A program made the position numbers and the translations under genes. The notes below the pieces were generated by a model. It was not told the origin of the DNA. It made no database searches and worked only from the letters and a program-made list of their open reading frames with translations. Shown piece after piece: positions 34,109 to 44,227 of a stretch of 64,000 nucleotides of DNA. This DNA comes from Pyrenophora tritici-repentis. Taxonomy: Eukaryota > Ascomycota > Dothideomycetes > Pleosporales > Pleosporaceae. The first letter of the stretch is position 1, and every line of letters starts with the position of its first letter. The DNA lies in the NCBI RefSeq assembly GCF_003171515.1, contig NC_089399.1, positions 62,001-126,000 on the forward strand, given 5' to 3'.

Positions 34109-34905
34109 CACAGCCAATGCTAGGTTAATCAAATGGAAACCAGCAGGCAAACACCACGATGGAAATCGGATAGGGTTTGAACAGATGTTTGTTATGGGAA
34201 TGTTAGGTATAATGGTTTTCCTTGCAATCTAAATACACCGCACGGTCCTAAGAGGCGTTTTAATCCTGCTCCAGATGTAGATAGTGATTTACGCCCGAAC
34301 TCCGGCTTTGGACCAATAGCGGATGTCGTGCTGCTTCTCCGCACTGGCTTATTGGTGCAGCGACATCGCTTATACCCCAGAGTAGTCCGGGGTAGTCGGA
34401 ATGTGGAGTAGGAACGCCCGCCTCGACGCCCGCCTTGATGTGGCCTCGATTTTGCGGGGTTGTAACTCGTGCTTCTCGTTTACCCCATAAATGCCCCTCC
34501 AGCTAGTCAGCATCTTAGCCAGAAGACGGGATGCCGCGGTACGTGTGCTGTGAGATCTTTCTCGGCCCGCAAGATTGAAACCATGGTGGGGCACGTGCAT
34601 ACGCAGCCTCTACTGCAGTGTGATAGCACTGCGTATGCAGTCGGAGAACATGCTATATGTGTCGGAGTATACCCAAGATAAGGCGCTCAGCTCGGAGTAT
34701 TTCGTCAAAGTCCATAGTAGAGTCGTAGGTAATGAGACAGTGGCTATGCCATGAACATACTCTGTATGAACGGTATTACAAGATGTACGACGAGGTAAAA
34801 ATGTCTCAAAGCCAAGAGATTTACAGAAAATTGCCCGATATACGAGCATAGTCTGACGGCGCACGCGTCACTACAACTGCCGAAAATCGTCCCTTGGCAT
34901 GTCGC
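34109..34905. other. Intergenic, no gene seen
   Basis: Separates the MFS promoter from the 3' end of the regulator gene. Only short ORFs; no repeat was recognised. Confidence 0.5.
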
Positions 34906-37898
34906 TCATTTGATAGCAGATCGCAGGCCCTCAAGCAGTTGAACCAGGTTTCCGACCAGCGGTGGCGACGGCTCGGATGTTTCGTGATGCGCTCGCAGGA
35001 GTCGTATTAGCCCGTCCATGACTCCACAAACATCGCCGAGTTGGGTAGGAGTTTGTGAACCTGAAATCCTGATTGCGGGGATTCCACGGTCCAAAGTGAT
35101 GAACTTGCGCGCGCTGAGCGAGTCGTCTCCGTTTAGTACGACAAGAGAGTCTACTTGACTCAATTCCGGTACAGACCGTTTCAGAAATCCGTAAGCCCAT
35201 AGTATTAGCCCGGCGTGGTACACGGCGATGGCGTTGAAGTTGTTGAGCAAAGATTTTGGTAGTACCTCAGCGGCCCGTAGAATCTGACCAGCGTGCCACA
35301 GCGCTTGGCGTGCTGAAGAAGTTTTGGTCCAGTCTCGTAAACCTAAGTATGCGCTTCGTGCCTCTTCCTGTCCTTCCAGACCCGCGAAGAGCTGGATCTC
35401 ATCGAGCGGTGCGTTGAGGTGAACTAGCATAATCTCCAGCGTGATCTCAACAGTCTTGTTCATCGGCGGACTGCTGACTCTAAAATCCTCAAGCTGTTTT
35501 GTAAGCTCTTGGTAGCGAGAAGATAGTATGAGGCTGTTGTTTGACAAGGCCTGAGACCTGGTCGTCAAAGTGCACATTTGACGGTATTCCCATATCGTGC
35601 CCCAAATCATGTATAGGTAAGTCGGACTGGCGAAATCATGCTGCGCAAGATGTTCTAGATTCAGGAAGCATTCGATCGCAGAGGGTTGTTTCGTCGCCTT
35701 CGGTGGCATGTTTAGGTACGCCGCCTTCCAGGCAGCAGCGGATTTGGCCTGCCATAGAATGTTCGAGCTCGGGAGAGGAAGTTGCATCTCCGCATATGAA
35801 AGCAGTGGGGGCTTGAGTAACGCCATGGAAGATTGCCTGTCAAATTCGAACGTCCGGTGGACAAGGCGGAGCCAGCATTCTAAAAAGCACGAGTCAGTTT
35901 ATGCGTCACAAAATCCGCGCAGGAATCTTACCTTGGTTCACCCAGCTCTGCCATTTCTCCTCCAGAGCCATGCCCTGGTCATCAGGAAACGGGTAGATCT
36001 CCTTCCAGGTCAAGCGACGAAAACGACCGCCACGTCGGAGCATCGTCATCAATGGCTGGAGAAAGCTTTCCGCAATCTCCATCTTCCGACTAATACCACT
36101 CCACATGCCAACCTTGAGTTGAAGGAGGAAGGTTTGGAGATGCTGAAGGTCTCTGATGGCCGTGTTGTCTTCTTCAAATGTCTTTGATTGGCCGATCCTA
36201 GAAGCCTCATGGAAAGCGTACCCAAGCTTACGCAGGGATATGTCAGGGATAGAAGCCGCTCCGGCAGATACTATGGAAGCAAGTAACTCCGGGTTCAGAT
36301 TTGAAGGGGAAAAGGTCGGAACATGAAACCACAATTGGGCCTCCAACGCTGGCGATGACAGGAAATACTGGATGAGACCGTCGAGGAGCTCTATGCTGGG
36401 GAAAGCTGATGCAATCTTTTTGATATTTTCCGTGCTACAGGTACCAAGAACTAGAGCCATTAATCGATCGCGACTGACACGTGGGAGTCTGCGGTGTCAA
36501 ATTAGCGCATTTCACATGTGCTCTGAGCATGTACTTACTTCTCTGTTACTATGCGACGTGTCAAGTGAGATCGACGATCTCTCTCGGTATCTGTAAAAGC
36601 CAAATTTACTTGTTCTGCATTAGGATTCCTTGAGCGTTGGGGAAGATAACGCCATATGCTTTGTTTGAAAGCTTCCGCTCTCACTGGCGCAGTGTCAGTT
36701 TCTGATGGGTGTTGATCGGCCCCGTGAGCATCCGTAGACGGTGTATCAGCGGCAAAGGGAACCTGGAAGTTGTACTGGTCAAGCAATCCAAGATCACAAT
36801 CAGTCAGCCCAACATCGATATCAAAGCTAAGGTCCATGATGCCACGCGGTGTAGCCTGGCCGGAGAAAAACGCATCAAATGGAGGCATATTTCGGAAGTA
36901 GTCGGGAAGAAAGGGGTTTTGGCCGGGTGTGGTATCGAATTGCGGTATTGGGTTATCGAAGAAGGACATGGAATTGGTTGGGTCTCCGTAGTTCTGGTCC
37001 ATTGGCGGAAGCCCACCGTTGCTGGAGGGTGGGTGCATGTCATTCAGGCTTGACACACTCATTCCAGAGCCACCAAGGGCCCTGGGATGGTGGGCCATGC
37101 TTTTCGAGTCTGCCATTGAGCTGTGGAATGGTTCTGGAGTCTCAGAGGTTGCAGAGGCAGTGTTGGCGCCGCCGGCGCGACTCGGTAGCGATGAGGGGTA
37201 ATCAAACCCATTTGACAGGTCAAGTAGATCCTGCGCCGCATGTACAGCATCTATTTCATGGGTCTCATTCTCATCTCCAGCCGCACCGTCTGGCACGCGA
37301 CAAGGGATCTTCTTCTTCTTGCAACGACTGCATGGCTTCTCGTCTTCGCACCGAAGATGACTCTGCGAACAAGCTTCACATGCTTGGACAACTCTCGTGT
37401 CGCGAGCGATTTCGCGTTTCTGTCGTTTGTTGGCAGGCTCAGTGGCGTGGTTCGCTACATGTCTTTTGAGCAAGTCTCTGCAGTAGTCGGTCAAATGATG
37501 CAAGTTTGAGGTGGCGGCAGAGGCCGCGCATAGTGCTTACATGCGTGCGAAGCCTTTTGAGCAGACAGGGCAAATGTAGGGCTTGGACTTTGTGTCTGTG
37601 GGTGCCAAGTCAGCGGTGTTATTACGAATACACAGCGCTAGCAGAGTGACAGCAAAGTTGCAAATAGTCGGTGGACCCTAGAAGAGTTCGTCCCGCTTAT
37701 ACGGACGCAAGTCGTAACTAACTATCAGCTGGGCTAGACACGGCTGCCCAAACTCAATGACTTACGCGCTCTCACGTGTCGCGTGAGATGGTCCGCTCGC
37801 GTGAACGATCGTTTGCATGTGCTACACTGGAACAAGCGTGCCTGGTCTGCTTCGGCAAGTGCTGGTGGCTCATTCAACGGCGTCGGGGCGGTCTGCAT
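34906..37898 (-). CDS. Transcription factor with two C2H2 fingers plus Zn2Cys6 domain
   Basis: Five exons, 37766-37898, 37541-37595, 36539-37477, 35932-36488 and 34906-35879, all phase-consistent, encode 885 residues. Finger 1 reads FQCSTCKRSFTRADHLTRHV followed by RAH. Finger 2 reads YICPVCSKGFARIDLLKRHV followed by ANH. The junctions fall inside both fingers, so single-exon ORF calls miss them. A Zn2Cys6 cluster follows (CEACSQSHLRCEDEKPC then SRCKKKKIPC; six Cys with spacing 2-6-5-2-6). After a disordered region comes the fungal-specific transcription-factor domain (about residues 400-800). It is a nuclear DNA-binding regulator. It is transcribed away from the extradiol dioxygenase gene across a shared 353-bp promoter, which makes it the obvious candidate regulator of this region. 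Confidence 0.9.
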
Positions 37899-38251
37899 GC
37901 TGGAAGTTGCGGAAGAAGGAAGTGCATCGGGGAGGGAAGTGGAGGGAAGCTGGAGATAAGCCCAGCGTGTGGGGAAGGGGGCTGCGGAGGTGCATAGTCC
38001 CGTTCCATGTACGCGGCCACCACCGGCCCGGCATGTTTCTCGGCCACTCGGTCGCCGGGCTTGCCGCCGACATCCTGTCAGCCACCACCCATCTCCACAT
38101 TACGATCTTGGCCACCCAGGGCTCCCAGTTGGACATCGCTCAAGATGGCTGCAATCTTCAAGGGAATCTTCACTCACATCTCATCCTCATACATTCAACA
38201 CTGTAAATATTCACACGTCGATTGTGACCCACACTTACTCCACACATCACC
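37899..38251. promoter_or_regulatory. Shared promoter of regulator and dioxygenase
   Basis: This 353-bp gap lies between divergent ATGs at 37898 (minus) and 38252 (plus). It is GC-rich in the left half and pyrimidine-rich just before the dioxygenase ATG. A CGGCCACCACCGG-type stretch near 38019 could bind a Zn2Cys6 protein; this is speculative. Confidence 0.45.
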
Positions 38252-39115
38252 ATGCCTACCCCACCAGTACACTTCTTCTCCCATGGCTCGACCATGATGT
38301 TGGGTGAGGAGTCTCGTTCGGCCGACTACTGGAAAGCCTGCGGTGATGAAGCCCTCTCCCACGGCTTCAAAGGTGTCATTATGATGGGCGCCCATTGGGA
38401 TGCACGAGGCGTAAACCGCATCGACGTCTCCATGAAGGCCAAACCCACAAAGTCCCCAGTCGCCTATGTCCACCCCAGCAAATACGCCAGCTACGAACTG
38501 GTACCAGATCTCGAAAGCGGAAAGAAGTGCATTGCAGCACTCAGGGAAAAGGGCATTGACGCACGGCCCAACGAGGAGTTTGACTGGATCCACGACACAT
38601 ATCTCATCCTCATCCGAATGTTTCCGGAAAAATGCCCCCCCACGACAATCATCAGCATGAACTCGCGGTTCGACCCGCACTTGCATGCGCGCGTAGGAAA
38701 CATACTCGCTCAATTCCGTGACGAAGGCTACCTCATCATCGGTACTGGAGGCGCCGTACACAACCTCTACCGCAATAACTGGTCACAAATGCTGAGATAT
38801 TCGGACAACTTCGCCATGCCCTACCCACCAGAGGCACCCATGCTTGAGTTCCGTCAATGCGTTGAGGATGTCTTTGTCCGCTGCAGCAGAAAGGGTGCGA
38901 AGAAGGGTAGCCTGACTCGCGGAATCACAAGGTTGATGAAGCACCCCATGTTTAGGGATGCGCATGCGACCGACGATCACTATATGGCGGCTTGTTTCGT
39001 CGCTGGTGTCGTTGATGGAAGTAAGAAGGAGAGTGACGAGTGTGTGCTTGGTGCCGAGGATTGGGAGCTGGTGAACATGTGCAATAGTCAGTTTACGATT
39101 GGCAAGTGGGAATGA
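38252..39115 (+). CDS. LigB/DODA-type extradiol ring-cleavage dioxygenase
   Basis: Single-exon protein of 287 residues, the normal length for the 4,5-DOPA dioxygenase-like class III extradiol family. Metal-ligand regions are visible: FFSHGSTM (His11), MGAHWDA (His48) and the conserved His in EFDWIHDTYLIL, with GTGGAVHNL and PTTIISMNSRFDPHLH further on matching the family core. Such enzymes use a non-haem metal to cleave catechol-type rings next to the hydroxyl pair. It is divergent from the dual zinc-finger regulator and near a CocE-type hydrolase, a cupin and a fumarylacetoacetase-family gene, consistent with catabolism of a phenolic compound. Betalain- or muscaflavin-like product formation is another known outcome in the family. 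Confidence 0.88.
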   Translation: MPTPPVHFFSHGSTMMLGEESRSADYWKACGDEALSHGFKGVIMMGAHWDARGVNRIDVSMKAKPTKSPVAYVHPSKYASYELVPDLESGKKCIAALREKGIDARPNEEFDWIHDTYLILIRMFPEKCPPTTIISMNSRFDPHLHARVGNILAQFRDEGYLIIGTGGAVHNLYRNNWSQMLRYSDNFAMPYPPEAPMLEFRQCVEDVFVRCSRKGAKKGSLTRGITRLMKHPMFRDAHATDDHYMAACFVAGVVDGSKKESDECVLGAEDWELVNMCNSQFTIGKWE

Positions 39116-40028
39116 GGAGTAGTTGTGTACTTGGTATGGAGACCGCTCAATCTTGACGACTGTTGTTGCACTTTGAGTGCTACTGACGGTGGAAGGGGAC
39201 GGGATTTATCTAAAAAGAAGCGGCATACAGTCTTAATCTTTCACTCACCACTTGATGGGGTCGCAGCACAAGTAGCTTTCCATGATAGCGTTTTTACAAA
39301 TTATACCCTGAGCGCAAGACATTGGATCCATGATAAGTTTAATTGATCCATGATCTTATCAAACTACTCGAAGAAGCTCCTTTACGTATCATCTAATCTA
39401 GTTCCCGTTCCAACTAGTTGAGTAAGGCCATCTATATAGAGAACAAGACGGGTGGACAGCGTCAATGTCACATGCGGTAAAGCAGGGTATAATATAATAG
39501 CAGATAGAAAAGATCGGACTTTTCGGGATTCCGCCAGCCTGTTCCCACTCTATACTTAGCCAACAACCCCTATCACCATGCCCATGTCCTTATTTCCTCA
39601 ACAAAACGTCACCGTCGCGCCACCAGAAATGCACTTCAACGATATTGTGATATGCGCTACACATGATTCACAACACAACCCGAGCACAAAGGGAAATGCA
39701 AGACACAGTCAGTGAACAAGACATCACAATACCACCACAGATAAACAAACTGTTGAGAATATCTGGGTTCAGTCCAGGTAGAAGGTGCTTGGGGATCACA
39801 TGATGTGCTGGTGTGGCAGGCACTGCCCGGTGGGCAATAGCACCCACCACAATAAAGTGAGACCTTGACACCGAACTACGATAGTCAATACAATACGTTG
39901 CAGCCACCCCGCCTTGTCCCTCCTCCCACTCGGTTATCCATAGTAGTCATACTACTAGAGGGACCTTGTTCCAATACAAACACTATATGTACAAGAAACA
40001 GCATCGATTCAAACCCTCCCCTCCCACT
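39116..40028. other. Convergent intergenic region, no gene seen
   Basis: About 900 bp between the 3' ends of the dioxygenase and the CocE-type hydrolase. A few short ORFs only. Confidence 0.5.
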
Positions 40029-41934
40029 CTATTTCGGTGGCACAACAGGCAAAGTAACATAATTAACCGCCCTCTCACTAAAATGCAAATGATTCCACCC
40101 CGCAAACTTCTCCTCACTCCTATCCTCGGGGTGATTATGTTGGAAAATGCCACTCCCTTGTGTATCCCCACTGCTAACCTCGAATACAATCTTGCCGCCC
40201 TTCTCCACGACAACATTGGTCGGCCACACCTCGACATCAACGGCGTACACGTCGCCGGGGATGACTGGCTGCACATCGGTGCTGAAGTAGTCGCGCCAGG
40301 GGAGGTACTCGCGGTGCTTGGGATGATCAGGGTTGGTTTTACGCAGGGAGACGCGCAGCCAGCCTTTGGCGAGGGGGATGGGGTCGCCGGCTGTACCGGT
40401 GTAGTGGACTTCTTTTCCCTCGGGGGGAGATGTAGCGGAGTGTGAGGAAGAGGTCGATGTCGGAGGGTGTGGGGTGTGTGGGGTGGGCGGAGAGGGAGAC
40501 GTTGAGGTGTGCGACGATGTGGCCGGTTATTTCTGTTTCTTGTTCAAAGGGGGGCGGTGGTAAATTGGAGGAGCTTGGGTTTGTCGAGCGTGCCGAGGGC
40601 TTCGTAGGATAGCTTTTGGGGTCGCGGGGTGATGGGCTGGATTTGCGTGAGGGTTTGGGTGGGCGTGAGGTAGAATTTTGTGTAGCGGGTGCGGGCTATG
40701 GGCCATTCGTTTTCTGTTCGTCGTTTGTATACTTTTTCCTTTTCGGCGTCGTCGAAGCCGACGTCGCCTTTGCGTACGACCATGTCGACGGGAGGGAGCT
40801 TGCCCTTGACTGACCAGCCGACTCTGTCGTCGCCCTTGAGGAATGCGTCTAAGAAGCTGCGCTGTATCTCGACTTCCTCCTTGTAGTAGAATGGTAGGTC
40901 ATGTCTTCCGGTGATCATTCGTAGGTACTTGAATTCTGAACCAGCATGTGCATAGCCTTCGATGTTTCCACGAAGATGGAGCAGAATGCCACCCCAGTTG
41001 CCGACGGAGAGTAGAGGCACTTCAATGTCACTCATATCGTACTCCTTGCTCGCATAGTATTGTTCGTCGCGGAACCTGTTCGCAGCGGTATCGATAGTCT
41101 GGTCTTGTCGGTTCTTCGCGCGTACTTCTTCTGAAAGGTTGCCATCGACAGTGTCAGGTCCCCAGTTTCGCTCTGCGCGACCCGGGCGACCATACTGGTT
41201 GGTGATGACCTGTCGGTTCCTACAAGATGTTCATGAGCATCTGAAAATACCACGTGCTTTGGGCAAACATACCACCAAAAGTCAATGAACTTGTTACTTA
41301 AGATACCACCGTGACGGCACCTATCACGGTAGTAATCACTCATTCCCTCCCACGGAATGACAGCCGCCAAACCCTTGGGCTTGCGAGCAGCTACACGCCA
41401 TTGCGACCCTGCATAGTAACTGATACCGAGCAGGCCAACCTTTCCAGATGACCAAGGTTGCTCCGCAGCCCATTCTACGACATCGAAAAAGCACTCGCTT
41501 GTTCCTCTCGACATGGTGTCGAGGAATCCCGGCGATTGTCCCAGTCCACGTTCATCAGCGCGCACAATGACGTAGTCATGCTTAGTCCAGAAACCCGGGT
41601 CTGGTGTTTCCCATGCTGAATGATCAGAGTGGTGCTCGGGGTTGACTTCTCCGAAAGACTTCCCGTGGAAGCTTGTACAAAATCAGTTGCTGCATTCTTG
41701 TGTCCTGGATAACTTGACTTACTCCTTGTAATGGATGTCTTTACCATATGGTCCGTATGTGACCAAGACGGGAAGTTTCGTTCCCTCCTTGGTCGCCTTC
41801 GGGCGGTAAACGTTGCATCGAATGATGCCTTTTGACGATGTCTTTAGCGGTACAGCGATATTCTCCTCGTAAATGTACGGGAATGACGATTCGTCAATGG
41901 TGTACGCGTCTTTGACTTCTAATTGTTCAGACAT
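40029..41934 (-). pseudogene. CocE/NonD-type hydrolase (X-Pro dipeptidyl-peptidase S15 fold), two frameshifts
   Basis: Exons 41723-41934, 41273-41671 and 40029-41219 join in phase (DIHYK-D-FHGKSFGEV; IDFWW-NRQVITNQYG). The nucleophile motif is LLGISYYAGSQW, preceded by DYVIVRADERGLGQSPG, typical of the S15/CocE fold, with a C-terminal jelly-roll. In the last exon, frame is lost twice: at a six-C run read from plus 40549-40554 (after LLQFTTAP, before FEQETEITGHIVAHLNV) and at a second six-C run near 40422-40427 (LRYISP then EGKEVHYTGTAGDP). Removing one C at each gives exactly 600 codons including stop, so both shifts are well defined. As given, translation stops soon after the first shift, losing the C-terminal domain. 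Substrates may be esters or amides; the true one is unknown. Confidence 0.82.
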
Positions 41935-42834
41935 GGTGTAAGTAATGGTGGTGTATGAGAGAATGTACTTTTCAGGTTATTTTGGACATAATATGTCCAT
42001 TGCGACGCGTAGTGGGCGTCGGTGCCGACAGCGCGCCGTCGTCGAGGTGCGGCGGTTCGCGGGGCAGATTCGGGATGTGGAGGCTGTAGCGTACCAACTG
42101 CCACGGCCACCTGTCTGTCTGACTTTGACATTACACGAGCAAAGAACCTAGAAACCTGTAGGTCGCGGCCCTTTTGCATCTAGATAACCCCGAGATCGTT
42201 TCTGATAGTGCATCGAATTAATGGAGGTTGATTGAAACGATCATCATTCAGATACGAGGGAGGTCTAATGGAACACAGGTACTGAGAAACAGTCTGTCGA
42301 TATTCGCAAGTATCGATGGAGCTTTTGTGCTGTTTTCTTTATTCCCTCGTAGTTTGTTGATTCAACATTAGCATGCACCAACATTACGTCATTTGAGAGA
42401 TCTATTGCCAATCGCCGAAGTTCCTCTGTTGCGGTTTGTGAGGCAAGGGTATTGCGCATGTCACGTGCGTTGTCCTGGCGCTCCTCCCTCCCCTCCATGA
42501 GCACCTTCTCCTCTCACCAGCATCAGAGATACGTCATGTAAATAGACCCTGATTATGGCTACATATAAGGTGGCCATGACATCACAACAACAACAGAACA
42601 CAAGATACTCTGATGACTGCCTCGCGCGGTTACACTTTAATTGACTGCATTGTACTGCAACATCCTCAGGGTGACTACATGAGACTCAACGTTACATACA
42701 CGTTTCAGTGGACTTCTGAAAAGCTCAAAGTACCAGATCGATGTTCTAGATTACTGCTACTATCAAACATCACGCTACTTCAACGCACCAAGATGGTCAA
42801 GCGCAATGGTTCAGATAACAAAGCAATTATACAA
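41935..42834. other. Intergenic, no gene seen
   Basis: Upstream flank of the hydrolase and downstream flank of the cupin gene. No convincing ORF. Confidence 0.5.
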
Positions 42835-43395
42835 CTACGAAGATTTTGGAACACCCTCCATGTTTCCATAGTCCTCCCCAAGTACTTCCCCGCCAACCTC
42901 GACTGGCTTGCACTCCTGGAGAACGTAAAGCATACGTCCCCATTGTGTGCTGCTCTTGTTCCTCCAAGCGTGCATTGTACCCCTTTGTATCGCAACATCT
43001 CCCCTCTTCATCGTTCGTGTCTCTCCAGAGTCTAGCACCAATTCCATCTCACCCTCTAGAACAACACCGTAGTCTAGTGAGACTGTGCGATGCATTGGTG
43101 ATAATTGGCCTGGTGCCACGTCCACATAGCGGAGAACAGTTCCTCCTGAGGCGACAAGACCAGGAGGGCTCTCGAGGTAGGGCTTGTAAACAGCAATATC
43201 AGCGTCCTTGTTTAGGTCGACGGGGAATCCTTTTGTGACATATCCAAGTCTGAACTCAGCGTTGGGAATGGGATCGACTTTGGTTTCTTCTGGGACAGCG
43301 TTGGAGAAGATGGCTTTCTTTGTTGATGGGTCATGGGTCGTAATGAAGCGGTTGACTTTGGGAAGGTCGTTCGCAACCTCGGTTTTTGTTGCCAT
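42835..43395 (-). CDS. Small cupin-domain protein
   Basis: Single-exon ORF of 186 residues. Residues about 85-165 form one cupin barrel: GGTVLRYVDVAPGQLSPMHR and VSLDYGVVLEGEMEL for motif 1 (only one His of the usual HxH, with Asp in place of Glu), and GDVAIQRGTMHAWRN for motif 2 with the expected His and Asn. The reduced metal-ligand set makes classical dioxygenase activity uncertain. Proteins of this size and motif order are common in fungal metabolic clusters without an assigned reaction. It is divergent from the fumarylacetoacetase-family gene (832-bp spacer) and downstream of the CocE-type gene on the same strand. Confidence 0.85.
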   Translation of the reverse strand: MATKTEVANDLPKVNRFITTHDPSTKKAIFSNAVPEETKVDPIPNAEFRLGYVTKGFPVDLNKDADIAVYKPYLESPPGLVASGGTVLRYVDVAPGQLSPMHRTVSLDYGVVLEGEMELVLDSGETRTMKRGDVAIQRGTMHAWRNKSSTQWGRMLYVLQECKPVEVGGEVLGEDYGNMEGVPKSS

Positions 43396-44227
43396 GATGT
43401 CAGGGGTAGTTTGAGGGTGCGATGAGGTAGATAGTTGTCAAGATGAAGGTAAAGATGGATGTGGTTTGTACGGGTGTTTTGCTTGAAGGTACAGCTGCAA
43501 GAGAACTCTGAGTTTAAATGACGGTTTGGTCTTACAATTGAGAGACTTTGAAATTGAAGGACTGGATTACATTCTCCCGATGTGGAGGAGACGCCAGCAG
43601 CTCCGAAGCCGCCACTATCTGCCGCGTTACTGCAGGAGCGGCGGCACCAGTGCGGGGTACTAATCCCTGCATGATGCATCCACGATTGTTATAAGTTAGT
43701 CAGATTCAATGTGGTGGGGATGGATGTCGGAGGGACGATAGAATTTCTTCGATCGTTGGATACACGTGATTATGGATGAAGAAGGGGAGGCTCGATGGAG
43801 AGCATGACGCCTGCCATGGCTGTCTAGTTATCGATAAGATCGGCGCTTGTCTGCTTTTGTAATGGTCTGAATCGGTGCAGCTTCATCTCGGGATTTCCCG
43901 CAAAGGGACCCAAAGATGTATACAAGGAACCGTTACTACATCGAGTTCATGACGCGGAAACTATGGGAGAATCTACCGATGACAATCGCTCGACAATGTC
44001 GGCCTTCGGCTTTAGTAGCTGTCGTGGAGCTCCGAGGTGGGGGGACAGCGTCCGAGACCAAGTACCCCACAAGCTTACAGCTCGTTCACTCGCACTCGTG
44101 AGTCAAGGTATAGGTAGACTGTTCAAGATAGATTGGTGAAACTCTTCAAATCCGGATTCTGCACATCGTCAGTCGTATCTGATTCAAGTGACGACTCCAT
44201 CAACAACAAGTCTCATCATCCCCAACA
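43396..44227. promoter_or_regulatory. Divergent promoter region of cupin and FAH-family genes
   Basis: This 832-bp stretch lies between divergent starts. No repeat or gene is visible. The unusually long spacer leaves room for regulator binding. Confidence 0.4.
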
